A stretch of DNA of 64,000 bases, from contig CP034928.1 of assembly GCA_004102645.1 (NCBI GenBank), positions 310,001 through 374,000 on the forward strand, in the 5' to 3' direction. The notes beneath the pieces are model-generated. The model worked only from the letters and a program-made list of their open reading frames with translations, was not told the DNA's origin and did no database searches. This DNA is from Candidatus Bipolaricaulis sibiricus. GTDB lineage: Bacteria > Bipolaricaulota > Bipolaricaulia > Bipolaricaulales > Bipolaricaulaceae. Numbering within the stretch: position 1 is the first letter of the stretch; each line of letters begins with the position of its first letter. The position numbers were made by a program, and so were the translations under genes. Below, piece after piece: positions 48,360 through 57,421 of the stretch.

Positions 48360-50117
48360 ATGAGACGTGTTGGATGTACGCTGTTGTGCGCTGTTCTGGT
48401 CGCGGGTGTGGCATTCGCGGCGGACTACCTGATCGTTCCGCTGGGTCAGGGGGACTGGGCGAAGCTTGAGCCCGGCAAGTACGGTGGGTACCTTGTTCTG
48501 GGTTCGCTCGACAACCCCAAGACCTTCAACCACCACGTGGCGCAGGAGACGTCCTCGACCGACATCACGAGTCGGCTCCACGCTGGGCTGGTGGATGTGA
48601 ATCCCATTACGGACAAGCCAGAGCCGGGGCTCGCCAAGTCCTGGGAGATCTCGCCGGACGGACTCACGATCACGTTCCACCTGCGGAAGGGCATCGTCTG
48701 GTCCGACGGGGCGCCGTTCACGGCTGACGACGTGATCTTCACCTTCTCCGGCGTCATCTACAACGATGATGTTCGCACGGACTACCGGGACGTGCTCCCC
48801 GAGGGGATGACGTGGACCAAGGTGGACGACTACACGGTCGCATTCACACTTCAGGAGCCGTTCCGTCCTTTCCTGAATCAGATCGGCGGCGCGATCTACC
48901 CCGCCCACAAACTCAAGTCCCTGTCGCGGGTGTACAACCCCGATGCCAGCGCGGAGGCCCTGAACAGCGTGTGGGGAGTTGATGCCGACCCCAAGGATGT
49001 CGTCGGCCTCGGGCCCTTTGTCCTGGGGCAGTTCATCCCGGACCAGCTGGTCGTGCTCGAGCGGAACCCCAACTACTGGAAGTTCGACTCCGCCGGCAAT
49101 CGGCTGCCATACCTCGACGGAATCAAGTTCGTCATCAGCTTCTCGCTGGACACGCTGATGCTCAAGTTCCGGAACGGCGAGCTTGATGTGTACGCCCCGC
49201 GACCAGAGGACCTCGCGACGCTGATTGGCGAGAAGGCGCTAAAGGGGTTCGAGGTGGTCGTCGACCCGACGAAGCCGCTGTACGGAACGACCTGGATCTC
49301 GTTCAACCAAGATGTCCCGAATCCGAAGCTCCAGACCTACTTCCAGATGGTCGATTTCCGACGGGCGATGTCCCATCTTGTGGATCGGAAGGCGATCATC
49401 GAGAACGTGTACCTCGGCCTGGGCGTGCCCCAGTGGAGCCCGGTGTCCATGCTCTCCCCGTTCTACTATCCGGATGTCCCCAAGTACGACTACGACCTCG
49501 AGGCAGCCGCGAAGCTCCTCGACAAGATCGGCCTGGTGGACAGGAACGGTGATGGATGGAGGGACTTCCCCGACGGGACCACGTTCGAGTTCACACTCCA
49601 GACGAACTCGGGAAACACCGTTCGTGAGCAGGTTTGCCAGATCTTTGTCTCCGATGCGGCCAAGGTCGGGGTGAAGGTGAACTTCAACCCCATCGCGTTC
49701 AACGCGCTGGTGAACATCCTCCTCGGCGGGACGGGCGAGGCCGTGCTGTTGGGTCTGACCGGGTCCTCGGAGCCCCACGGTGGGGCCAACGTCGAGCTGT
49801 CGTGCGGTGGCCTCCACTTCTGGAAGTACTCGGACTGTGAGGATCCCACGCCGGTGGCCCAGCGAATCGACGAGCTGTTTGCCCTGGGGGTCAGCACGTA
49901 CGACTTCGACGAGGCCTACGAGTACTACAAGGAGTACCAGATCCTCGCTGCGGAGAACGTGCTCCTCGTCTACACGGTGAACATGCTGTATCGGACAGCG
50001 TACTACGTGAACCTCCGCAACACAGAGGAATTCAGCCCGCTTGCCGGCTCGCTGGGGTTCTCTGAGTACCTGTGGAAGAGCGATCCCAACGTAGTTGGCA
50101 ACAGGAGGGTGAACTAA
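48360..50117 (+). CDS. Peptide ABC transporter substrate-binding protein
   Basis: A 585-residue exported family 5 binding protein. The signal peptide is MRRVGCTLLCAVLVAGVAFA, cleaved before ADYLIVPL. Family hallmarks include YGGYLVLGSLDNPKTFNHHV, SDGAPFTADDVIFTFSGV, VGLGPFVLGQFIPDQLVVLERNPNYW, and VDFRRAMSHLVDRKAIIENVY. It is the first gene of the third cluster, preceded by caggagg and followed by a strong terminator hairpin before the permease genes, an arrangement that usually gives excess binding protein relative to permease. No ATPase accompanies this cluster. Confidence 0.9.
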   Translation: MRRVGCTLLCAVLVAGVAFAADYLIVPLGQGDWAKLEPGKYGGYLVLGSLDNPKTFNHHVAQETSSTDITSRLHAGLVDVNPITDKPEPGLAKSWEISPDGLTITFHLRKGIVWSDGAPFTADDVIFTFSGVIYNDDVRTDYRDVLPEGMTWTKVDDYTVAFTLQEPFRPFLNQIGGAIYPAHKLKSLSRVYNPDASAEALNSVWGVDADPKDVVGLGPFVLGQFIPDQLVVLERNPNYWKFDSAGNRLPYLDGIKFVISFSLDTLMLKFRNGELDVYAPRPEDLATLIGEKALKGFEVVVDPTKPLYGTTWISFNQDVPNPKLQTYFQMVDFRRAMSHLVDRKAIIENVYLGLGVPQWSPVSMLSPFYYPDVPKYDYDLEAAAKLLDKIGLVDRNGDGWRDFPDGTTFEFTLQTNSGNTVREQVCQIFVSDAAKVGVKVNFNPIAFNALVNILLGGTGEAVLLGLTGSSEPHGGANVELSCGGLHFWKYSDCEDPTPVAQRIDELFALGVSTYDFDEAYEYYKEYQILAAENVLLVYTVNMLYRTAYYVNLRNTEEFSPLAGSLGFSEYLWKSDPNVVGNRRVN

Positions 50118-50130
50118 GGGTACTGACGAA

Positions 50131-50184
50131 CAGGGCGGTCGGGAGGGCGGTGGAGGCGCCGCCCTCCCGCCCTGTATCCTTTTT
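50131..50184 (+). terminator. Terminator or attenuator between SBP and permease genes
   Basis: A 10-bp stem (50141-50150 with 50159-50168) extended by six pairs beyond a four-base bulge is followed by tatcctttttc. The permease ATG is at 50190, with no ribosome-binding site, and the TATCCT at 50175-50180 could itself serve as a -10 element. Confidence 0.75.
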
Positions 50185-50189
50185 CGACC

Positions 50190-51179
50190 ATGGGCGGCTA
50201 CCTGATCCGGCGTCTGCTGTACATGATCCCGGTGCTGATCATCATCTCGTTGATCAGCTTCTTCGTAATCCAGCTCATGCCGGGCGACTTCACGACCCAG
50301 TTTCGCCTGAACCCTCGGTTCAGCAAGGAGACGATCGCCAGGCTAGAGGAGCAGTACGGCCTCGATCAGCCGGCGCACGTTCGCTACTGGAGGTGGGTCA
50401 GCGGGATCATCACCCGTGGCGACTTCGGCTACTCGATGGAGACGATGCAGCCCGCCTTCGACGCCCTGTTCAAGGGACGCCTCGGGTGGACCCTCTTGAT
50501 CTCGTTCGGGACGCTCATCTTCACATGGGTGCTGGCAATCCCCATTGGCATCTACTCGGCGCGGCGCCAGTACTCGGTGGGGGACTACGCGCTGACGCTG
50601 TTCGGGTTTCTCGGGTTGTCGATCCCCAACTTTTTCTTCGCCCTGGTCGTGATCTGGTTTCTCGTCTCGGTCCTCAACGTGGGTGCCGCTGGCCTGGGGG
50701 TGGGAGGGTTGTTCGACGTTCACTACATCACCGCTCCCTGGAGCTGGGGAAAGTTCGTGAACTTCCTGTGGCACCTGTGGCCTGTCCTCTTGGTCGTGGG
50801 AACGTCGGGCATGGCGGGTCTGATCCGGTACATGAGAGGACAGATGCTGGAGACCCTGTCCCGCCAGTACGTCATGACAGCCCGGGCCAAGGGTCTTGAC
50901 GAGCGAAAAGTCATCTGGAGACACACGGTCCGGAACGCGATCAACCCTCTGATCTCGATGCTCGGCATGTCGTTGCCGGACTTGTTTGCGGGAGCGTTTT
51001 TCGCCGCGATCATCCTTGGGCTCCCGACCGTCGAACGGGCGTTCTGGAACGCCCTCCAGCGGCAGGATGAGTACGTGATCATGTCGGGGCTTCTCTTCTT
51101 CGCGTTCCTTCTCCAGGTCGGGAATCTCCTGGGGGACGTGATGTTGGCGTGGGTGGACCCCCGCATCCGCTATGACTAG
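50190..51179 (+). CDS. Peptide ABC transporter permease (DppB/OppB type)
   Basis: A 329-residue permease with a typical N-terminal helix (GGYLIRRLLYMIPVLIIISLISFFVIQLMPGDF), an EAA loop QYVMTARAKGLDERKVIWRHTVRNAINPL, and the end AWVDPRIRYD. It overlaps the next gene by eight bases. The absence of a Shine-Dalgarno sequence and the hairpin just upstream imply limited or separately initiated expression. Confidence 0.9.
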   Translation: MGGYLIRRLLYMIPVLIIISLISFFVIQLMPGDFTTQFRLNPRFSKETIARLEEQYGLDQPAHVRYWRWVSGIITRGDFGYSMETMQPAFDALFKGRLGWTLLISFGTLIFTWVLAIPIGIYSARRQYSVGDYALTLFGFLGLSIPNFFFALVVIWFLVSVLNVGAAGLGVGGLFDVHYITAPWSWGKFVNFLWHLWPVLLVVGTSGMAGLIRYMRGQMLETLSRQYVMTARAKGLDERKVIWRHTVRNAINPLISMLGMSLPDLFAGAFFAAIILGLPTVERAFWNALQRQDEYVIMSGLLFFAFLLQVGNLLGDVMLAWVDPRIRYD

Positions 51180-52281
51180 ACCGTATCGGAAGTCGAAGGA
51201 GGAGAAGGGCCTCAGCCAATGGGCCCTCTCGCTGCGCCGGTTCCGACGGCACAAGGTTGGCCTCGTCGGGGCAGGCATCGTGTTCCTCCTGTTCTTGGTG
51301 CTGGTGTTCGCGGAGTTCATCGCCCCGTACTCGCACACTGAGCAATTCAGGACTGCTACGTACGCCGGCCCGACACGCGTCCACTTCTTTGATGCGGAAG
51401 GCCGGTGGCAGGGGCCCTTTGTGTACCGGCTGACCCGCGAGCTCAACCGCGAGACGTGGTCTTGGGAGTACAGAGAGGACAAGACCCAAATCCACAGGGT
51501 GAGGTTCTTCGTCCGCGGGCATTCGTACCGACTGCTGGGACTCATACCGACAGACGTTCACCTGTTCGGCGTCGAGGGGGGTGGGCAGATCTTCTTGTTC
51601 GGGACTGACGAGATGGGTCGCGACCTCTTCTCCCGGGTGGTCATGGGCACCCGTGTCTCGCTGGTCGTTGGGCCGTTTGTGGTTGCGCTTTCGTTCCCGA
51701 TTGCGCTGTTGATGGGGGGGCTGTCCGGGTTCTACGGGGGAGGACTCGACATGATCCTCCAGCGAGCCTTCGAGATCGTGATGTCAATTCCCGCTCTTCC
51801 GCTGTGGCTGGCGCTCGGCCTCGCGCTGCCCAAAGGGTGGTCGCCGACAATGCGGTTCTTCGGGATTGTGGCCATCATGTCCCTCATCGGCTGGGCAGCT
51901 CGAGCAAGGGTCGTTCGCGGCGTGGTGCTGTCCATCCGCTCCATGGACTACACCGAGGCGGCGCGGGCCGCAGGGGCCGACGATCTCCGGATCATCATGC
52001 GCCACATCATGCCAAACCTGAGCTCCTATCTCATCGTCGGTGCAACCCTTACCATCCCCGGCGCGATCCTCGGGGAGAGCGGACTGAGCTTCCTCGGGAT
52101 CGGAATCAACGAGCCGATGGTCAGCTGGGGACTGCTTCTCTCCAAGGCGAACAACGCGTCGACGATCCAGAGCTACCCTTGGCTTCTCATCCCCGGGATC
52201 TTCATCACGGTCACTGTGCTCGCGTTCAATTTTCTCGGTGACGCGCTGAGGGACGCCTTCGATCCGTTCAAGGTTGTCTGA
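51172..52281 (+). CDS. Peptide ABC transporter permease (DppC/OppC type) with extracytoplasmic insertion
   Basis: A 369-residue permease. After the first helix (VGLVGAGIVFLLFLVLVFAEFI) it has about 90 residues (PYSHTEQF... through FLFGTDEMG) that include a beta-rich insertion absent from E. coli DppC but seen in some thermophile-type transporters. The remainder is canonical: GTDEMGRDLFSRVVMGTRVSL, an EAA loop DYTEAARAAGADDLRIIMRHIMPN and AILGESGLSFLGIGINEPMVSWG. Its end overlaps by 14 bases the end of the convergent gene on the other strand. Confidence 0.9.
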   Translation: MTRPYRKSKEEKGLSQWALSLRRFRRHKVGLVGAGIVFLLFLVLVFAEFIAPYSHTEQFRTATYAGPTRVHFFDAEGRWQGPFVYRLTRELNRETWSWEYREDKTQIHRVRFFVRGHSYRLLGLIPTDVHLFGVEGGGQIFLFGTDEMGRDLFSRVVMGTRVSLVVGPFVVALSFPIALLMGGLSGFYGGGLDMILQRAFEIVMSIPALPLWLALGLALPKGWSPTMRFFGIVAIMSLIGWAARARVVRGVVLSIRSMDYTEAARAAGADDLRIIMRHIMPNLSSYLIVGATLTIPGAILGESGLSFLGIGINEPMVSWGLLLSKANNASTIQSYPWLLIPGIFITVTVLAFNFLGDALRDAFDPFKVV

Positions 52282-53992
52282 CCCACGCTTGAAGAGTCTG
52301 CTCGAAGTCGGAGAGCCTGAGTCCGAGAACCTGTTCCACAGCGGAGAACACGCTGGCCCCGTCTGCCAGACGGGACCACAGGTCCCGAACGGCGCGGTTG
52401 CCGTACTTGTCCGCGATGAAGCGCACGAGTGCTCCCGCCTGGGCCTCCGCCACAGGAAGAGGATAGACCCCGAACAGCGGCTGCGAGAGCGGCACCCACT
52501 GGTTAGACCTCATGACGTTCGCGGCCTCCGTGCGGAAGTCCCGGTCTGGCCAGGCGAGGTGGAGGACAAGGCCTTCGATGAACGTCTTGTAGGCAGGGAG
52601 CCCGTACGGCGTGATCAAGTCCAGGACGACCCGTACCCCCAGCGCTGGCATCACCTCTGGGGAACCCGCTACCCACACGACTCCCGGCGGGACCGTCACC
52701 GAAGGCGCTGCCGAGACGAAGTAGAACACAACTCGATCCGGAAGAATCTGTTCTGACAACTCCCACAGGTCAAGCGTGCGCTCAACCGCTTGCCGTGCTG
52801 CGCGCAGGGAGGGCGCTGCCGTCGTTGGGGCTCCCACGGCGAGGAACCTCCCGTCCTCCAGATGCGGTGCGCCAGCAAGGGACTGAGCGATGGAGAGAAG
52901 AACGCCGGGACGCGAGGCCTCCCATGCGGCAGCGGCGGCTGCGGGATCACCGAGGGCGAAGAGGGCTAGGCCCACCAAATCTGCTGACTCATCCGAGGGT
53001 ACCCCCTGTAGTTCCTCCAACGCTGCTCGTGCATGGCCCTGGAAAAGATGGGTCACCCCGCGCAGGTAGGCCGACCGAGGGGATTGGGCGAGCGCCTCGG
53101 CGGCGAAGGCATCCAGGGCTTCCCGCATCGCTTGGGTGTCAAGTCCCAGTGCAGCCGCTGCACTCTGCCAAGATGTCGCCTGCCACATCGCCTCGATGCC
53201 ATGCCTGCCGCGCGTGGCCACCGCCCACTGGGCAAGGGCACCGGCCATGGACTCCCACATCCGTCCGAGGCCCGTGGCGGGAAGCTCGGAAGGAACCTGG
53301 AGGATCGCCCGGATCAGCTCCAGGGAAGGGGCGGCGGAACCCCACGGCGCGTTGATCACAAAGTACAGGCGGTCGAAAGGGTCAGGGGGAAGTAGCTGTT
53401 CAGCTCGTTCCCAGAGGACGGACCACGGAGGGGGGGATGACCAAGCCTGAGCCTCTGCTGCCCACGGACGACTGGGGTCCGTAACGTAGAGCGGGAGTCC
53501 GCGACGAAGGACCGGGTTGCCCGGCCGTCCGAAGGCGAGGGAACAGGCGAGACGTGACAGCGGGGTGGCGAGGGGCTGCCCCCACAGGAGGTCCACCGAG
53601 CCCAGCTGAACACCCTCTCCGGCCAGCCGGGCCGAAGTTGCGGTGGCCAACTCATCGAGGTCCGCGCAGAGGTACACGTGGATCGGGACACGGATCTCCG
53701 CTCGAGCCACCCCCAGCGTGTCAAGGACTCTGTGCCATTCGCGCTGAACCTCCGAAGCGTGCTTCGTGACCTCAGCCGCGAGTGGGGACGAACGCACGTA
53801 GTAGACGGTGAGATCCGACAGGACTACCGCACGGAGGGGGCTCCGTGCGCTGCGAACAGCGGGGTGCACCCAGAGCACAACGATGCCGAGCACAGCTGCG
53901 ATGAGCCCGCCCAGGGCAAGCCCGCCTACGGTCCACAGGACAGACCGAGTCCAACGGCCCTCTTCGCTTGCCCTGAAGTTGCGGCGCGGCAT
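52268..53992 (-). CDS. Membrane-anchored, degenerate peptidase-MA-like protein with TPR-like middle
   Basis: A 574-residue protein with one N-terminal helix (SVLWTVGGLALGGLIAAVLGIVVLWV). Residues ~50-130 (VVLSDLTVYYVRSSPLAAEVTKHASEVQREWHRVL..., IHVYLCADLDELA) and the last 60 residues (GALVRFIADKYGNRAVRDLWSRLADG..., LRLSDFEQTLQAW) resemble the two ends of peptidase-MA (gluzincin) domains, but no HExxH motif is present, so it is probably inactive as a protease. The centre (SAYLRGVTHLFQGHARAALEELQG...) looks TPR-like. The ATG at 53992 has TACACT nine bases upstream. It could start earlier (54079). Role unknown. Confidence 0.6.
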   Translation of the reverse strand: MPRRNFRASEEGRWTRSVLWTVGGLALGGLIAAVLGIVVLWVHPAVRSARSPLRAVVLSDLTVYYVRSSPLAAEVTKHASEVQREWHRVLDTLGVARAEIRVPIHVYLCADLDELATATSARLAGEGVQLGSVDLLWGQPLATPLSRLACSLAFGRPGNPVLRRGLPLYVTDPSRPWAAEAQAWSSPPPWSVLWERAEQLLPPDPFDRLYFVINAPWGSAAPSLELIRAILQVPSELPATGLGRMWESMAGALAQWAVATRGRHGIEAMWQATSWQSAAAALGLDTQAMREALDAFAAEALAQSPRSAYLRGVTHLFQGHARAALEELQGVPSDESADLVGLALFALGDPAAAAAAWEASRPGVLLSIAQSLAGAPHLEDGRFLAVGAPTTAAPSLRAARQAVERTLDLWELSEQILPDRVVFYFVSAAPSVTVPPGVVWVAGSPEVMPALGVRVVLDLITPYGLPAYKTFIEGLVLHLAWPDRDFRTEAANVMRSNQWVPLSQPLFGVYPLPVAEAQAGALVRFIADKYGNRAVRDLWSRLADGASVFSAVEQVLGLRLSDFEQTLQAWVRQP

Positions 53993-54168
53993 GTCCCTGC
54001 GAGTGTACCGTGGCCCAACGGAGTGTCGCGGGCGAGGGGAGACTGTCGACGGCTGCCCTCGCGTGCCCCTGCGAGGCATCGAAGGCGGATCGGGAATGGT
54101 TCGCCGGGGGATGACCTCGTCGGTCTGCGAGTCTTCCGAACTCCCATCCCCATCGGGGCTGGGGTCCG

Positions 54169-55170
54169 CTAGATCCACCCATCGATCGAGAGGTTGGGTT
54201 CCGGCATCAGCGCCAGTGACCCACGATGGCCGAGCGCGGTGAATCGGTGGTGGGCGCAGGCCGCGACGATCGCCGCGTTGTCGGTGCACAGGCTGGGAGG
54301 GGGGAACGACACAGCGATCTCCCGCTCGCGTGCTCGTGCGGGCAGGACCTCACGTAATCGTCGGCTGGCGGCCACGCCGCCCACGACGACGATCCGGTTG
54401 AGCGAAAGCCGCCGCGCGGCGCGAACCGCCTTCTCCGTGAGCACATCCACCACCGCCGCGAGGTAGGAGGCACAGAGGTCGGAGACCGGTGTCGAGGGAT
54501 GGTCGCGCACCCAGTACACAGCTGCAGTCTTGAGGCCGGCGAAGCTCATGTCCAGCCCGGATTCGATCAGTGGCCGGGGAAACGGAATCGCGGCAGGGTC
54601 TCCCTGTTGGGCGAGTTCGTCCATCCTCGGGCCAGCCGGGTAGCCGAGGCCGAGGAGTCGCCCCACCTTGTCCAGCGCCTCGCCCGCCGCGTCGTCCCGG
54701 GTGGTGCCCACTACCTTGTACTGTCCCCATTGCGGCACCGCGACGAGTAGCGTGTGCCCCCCAGAGACGATCAAGCCCAGGAACGGAGGGGCGACTTCGG
54801 GCTCGCTCAGCTTGTGGGCAAACAGGTGCGCGGCGAGGTGGTTCACCCCGACCAGCGGAACCTCCCGCGCCAGGGCGATCCCCGCCGCGTGAGCGATTCC
54901 CACGAGGAGGGGCCCGACGAGCCCGGGTCCGTAGGTCACCCCGACGAGTTCGACCTCGCCCCACCCGGTCCCGGCCGCGGCAAGCGCTTCGTCAAGCAGC
55001 CCGGGGAGCTTCCGGACGTGGTCCCGCGACGCGGCCTCTGGCATCACCCCCCCGTAGCGGGCGTGGAGATTGGTCTGGGAGTAGACGAGGTTCGCCACAA
55101 CCTCGCGCCCACCCCGGAGAAGGGCGACGGCCGTCTCGTCACACGAGGTCTCGATCCCGAGGACGATCAT
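54169..55170 (-). CDS. tsaD: tRNA N6-threonylcarbamoyladenosine synthase subunit TsaD
   Basis: A 333-residue subunit that transfers the threonylcarbamoyl group to A37 of tRNAs reading ANN codons. Conserved features are MIVLGIETSCDETAVALL, the metal-binding His111 and His115 in VNHLAAH, GLIVSGGHTLLV, DDAAGEALDKVGRLLGLGYPAGP, FAGLKTAAVYW, VGGVAASRRLRE and the end SFPPPSLCTDNAAIVA. I chose the ATG at 55170 directly before the first strand; a longer frame upstream overlaps repeat DNA. It is co-directional with hpt. Confidence 0.95.
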   Translation of the reverse strand: MIVLGIETSCDETAVALLRGGREVVANLVYSQTNLHARYGGVMPEAASRDHVRKLPGLLDEALAAAGTGWGEVELVGVTYGPGLVGPLLVGIAHAAGIALAREVPLVGVNHLAAHLFAHKLSEPEVAPPFLGLIVSGGHTLLVAVPQWGQYKVVGTTRDDAAGEALDKVGRLLGLGYPAGPRMDELAQQGDPAAIPFPRPLIESGLDMSFAGLKTAAVYWVRDHPSTPVSDLCASYLAAVVDVLTEKAVRAARRLSLNRIVVVGGVAASRRLREVLPARAREREIAVSFPPPSLCTDNAAIVAACAHHRFTALGHRGSLALMPEPNLSIDGWI

Positions 55171-55268
55171 CGGGCGGTGGCACGGGACAGGTGACGTGGG
55201 CCGGGGAAGCGCAGGGTCGGGCGACTCCTCCCCGCCGGCTGCCCCTTCCGCCATCGCCCCATCGCGAC

Positions 55269-55303
55269 CCTTCACCCGTTTCCCGTCACCCTTCACGCGT
55301 CAC
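55269..55303 (-). repeat. Heptamer tandem repeat (five units, consensus GTGACGG)
   Basis: Minus strand units GTGACGC, GTGAAGG, GTGACGG, GAAACGG and GTGAAGG are in perfect 7-base register. The hpt stop codon (55293-55295) falls within it. A second array is at 57372-57413. Confidence 0.7.
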
Positions 55304-55871
55304 GGACGCACTCTGGCTTGAGCACGCCCACGAACGGGAGGTTGCGGTACACCTCGGCGTAGTCGAGGCCGTACCCCACCACGAACAGGTTCTCGGGGAG
55401 GACAAACCCCACGAAGTCCACCGGGACCTCGACCTCCCGGCGGTGAGGCTTGTCGAGGAGGGTGCAGACGCGGAGCGAGGCCGGGCCACGGACGGACAGG
55501 CCCCGGAGGAGGTGCTGGAGGGTGTGGCCGGTGTCGACGATGTCCTCGACGATGAGGACATCGCGGCCCCCGATCGCGCAGTCAAGGTCCTTCAGAATCC
55601 GTACCTCGCCCGGGCTGGTGCCGTTCCCGTAACTCGACACGGCCATGAAGTCGTACTCGAGGGGGAAGTCCATCGCCCGGACGAGATCGGCCATGAACGG
55701 CATTGCCCCTTTGAGGATCCCCACCACGAGAAGGGGCCGCCCGCGAGGGTCCTTGGCCGCTCCCGTTCGGTACTGCTCGGAGATCTGGCTCCCCAGTTCC
55801 CGCACCCGGCGGGCGATCGCCTCCGCCTCGATCACCACCCGTTCGATCCCGTCGGTCAACGCCCTCTCCAC
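55293..55871 (-). CDS. hpt: Hypoxanthine phosphoribosyltransferase
   Basis: A 192-residue purine salvage enzyme making IMP or GMP from hypoxanthine or guanine and PRPP. It contains the PRPP-binding [19 protein letters not shown], the flexible-loop region [20 protein letters not shown] and the end [25 protein letters not shown], all typical of Hpt. The start is a GTG at 55871 preceded by the strong aggaggtgct. It lies just downstream of the purine-catabolism cluster on the same strand, consistent with salvage of free bases, and its end is embedded in a heptamer repeat. Confidence 0.93.
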   Translation of the reverse strand: MERALTDGIERVVIEAEAIARRVRELGSQISEQYRTGAAKDPRGRPLLVVGILKGAMPFMADLVRAMDFPLEYDFMAVSSYGNGTSPGEVRILKDLDCAIGGRDVLIVEDIVDTGHTLQHLLRGLSVRGPASLRVCTLLDKPHRREVEVPVDFVGFVLPENLFVVGYGLDYAEVYRNLPFVGVLKPECVRDA

Positions 55872-55968
55872 AGCACCTCCTGAGAAACACCCTCCCCGCC
55901 AGGACCTGACTGGGGGAGAAACCCGAGCATACACCGCGCGCTTCCGAGGTTCCACTGACGCGGCCAGG

Positions 55969-56817
55969 CTAGACCGAGCGGAGGGAGACGAGGTCGAGGA
56001 GGAGGTTTCCCGCCACCTGGCGGCGGTACCCGGCGGAGGCGCGCAGATCCGAGATCGGCTGCACGGCTGACGACAGGGCATCCCGCAGCCCCGCAAGCGT
56101 CTCCACCGCGAGCGGGTGGCCCACGAGGGCCCGCTCGACCTCCCGCGGGCGGAGGACGGTCGGGGCGACCGACCCCAGGGCAAGCCGCGCCTCCCGGATC
56201 ATCTCCCCGTCCAGCCACAGGAGCGCGCCCAGCGAGGCCACGGAGATGAGGAGGGCCCGCCTCCGGCCCACCTTGCGGAAGTACGCCCGGGCACCGTCGG
56301 GAGGCCAGGGCACGGTGATCGAGCGGACGAGCTCTGTGGGGCGAAGGGCGGTCTTCCCTGGGCCAAGGATGAACTCGGCGACCGGGTACGATGCCTCACC
56401 GCCCGGTCCGATCACGTTCACGCGTGCCTCGAGAAGGTAGAGTGGGACGATCCCGTCTCCAGCCGGGGAGGCGTTGACGAGGTTCCCTCCGAGCGTCCCC
56501 ATCGCCCGCAGCGCGGGCGAGCCGATCGTCTGGAGGGCCAGCCGGAGGACTGGGAGCCGGTCCGTCGCCGGATGGGAGAGGATTTGGGCGTGGGTGGCCG
56601 CGGCCCCGATCTCAACCCCGGTTTCTGTTTCCCGCACCCCCTGCAGGTCCGCGATCTCGCCGATGTAGACCAAGAACGGGGAGGCATCTGTTCCTTTGCG
56701 GACGCGGACGAAGAGGTCCGTCCCTCCGGCAAGGGGGCGTCCGCCGGCGGCGACCTCGCGCAGCGCCTCGCCCAGATCGCGAGGGCGGACGATCTCCACC
56801 GGCCCCGTTCTACGCAT
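55969..56817 (-). CDS. FAD-binding medium subunit of a molybdenum hydroxylase (XdhB/CoxM-like)
   Basis: A 282-residue flavoprotein subunit of the xanthine dehydrogenase family that passes electrons from the 2Fe-2S subunit to NAD+ or another acceptor. The FAD signatures are [20 protein letters not shown] and [35 protein letters not shown], followed by a CO-dehydrogenase flavoprotein C-terminal domain ([24 protein letters not shown]...). It overlaps mocA by eight bases. The matching 2Fe-2S subunit is two genes upstream, but the molybdopterin-binding large subunit is not in the window. Confidence 0.9.
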   Translation of the reverse strand: MRRTGPVEIVRPRDLGEALREVAAGGRPLAGGTDLFVRVRKGTDASPFLVYIGEIADLQGVRETETGVEIGAAATHAQILSHPATDRLPVLRLALQTIGSPALRAMGTLGGNLVNASPAGDGIVPLYLLEARVNVIGPGGEASYPVAEFILGPGKTALRPTELVRSITVPWPPDGARAYFRKVGRRRALLISVASLGALLWLDGEMIREARLALGSVAPTVLRPREVERALVGHPLAVETLAGLRDALSSAVQPISDLRASAGYRRQVAGNLLLDLVSLRSV

Positions 56818-57421
56818 GGAGAAGGTCCTCCACACGATCCACGTCCCGGATCACCCGGTCGTCCGGCCACGCGATGAGGTCGCAGTCCTGCAGAAGGTCC
56901 CGAGCCCCGCGGTCTCCGGCCAGTGCCCGCACCTCGGGTCGCAGCGACGGAGGAAGGTACACCGGGAATCCCCGAACTCCCCGGTAGGCCGGTGCGGCAG
57001 GCCGGCCCCCGGCGCGGGCGAGCACAGCCCGCGCTGCCTCCTCCGGAACCCACGGCATGTCGCCGAGGAACACGAGCATCCCCCCGTCCACCTCCTCCGC
57101 CGCGCAGCGGAGGGAGCTCCCCATCCCCTCGCGCCAACCCTCGTTCACGAGCACCGTCCATCCGAATCGACCCCCCGGATGCGCACCGTCGGCCGGGAAG
57201 AGCGCGCTGCGCACGGTTTCGGCTTGCGCCCCAAGCACGATCACCCGCCGGTCGTGGGGCAGGCGGTTCACGAGGTCCACCACCCACAAGACGAGGGGGC
57301 GCCCGTCCACGGGCAGGAGAAGCTTTGGCTGTCCCATCCGGGTTCCCGCGCCCGCGGCGAGCACGACGCCCGTGACGGTTGACGGGTGGCGGGGGACGGA
57401 AGACCGGTGGCGGTCGGTCAT
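56810..57421 (-). CDS. mocA: Molybdenum cofactor cytidylyltransferase-like protein (MocA)
   Basis: A 203-residue nucleotidyltransferase with the N-terminal GVVLAAGAGTRMGQPKLLLPVDG and the motif MLVFLGDMPWVP, matching MocA/MobA-like enzymes that add CMP or GMP to molybdopterin. In this context, between the two small subunits of a molybdenum hydroxylase, cytidylylation for the dinucleotide cofactor is most likely. Its first ~15 residues (MTDRHRSSVPRHPST) are encoded by a heptamer repeat and may be dispensable. Its ATG overlaps the upstream stop (ATGA), and its end overlaps the FAD-subunit gene. Confidence 0.85.
   Translation of the reverse strand: MTDRHRSSVPRHPSTVTGVVLAAGAGTRMGQPKLLLPVDGRPLVLWVVDLVNRLPHDRRVIVLGAQAETVRSALFPADGAHPGGRFGWTVLVNEGWREGMGSSLRCAAEEVDGGMLVFLGDMPWVPEEAARAVLARAGGRPAAPAYRGVRGFPVYLPPSLRPEVRALAGDRGARDLLQDCDLIAWPDDRVIRDVDRVEDLLHA
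57372..57413 (+). repeat. Heptamer tandem repeat (six units, consensus GTGACGG)
   Basis: Units GTGACGG, TTGACGG, GTGGCGG, GGGACGG, AAGACCG and GTGGCGG are in 7-base register at the 5' end of mocA. They share their consensus with the array at 55269-55303 on the opposite strand. Confidence 0.7.
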
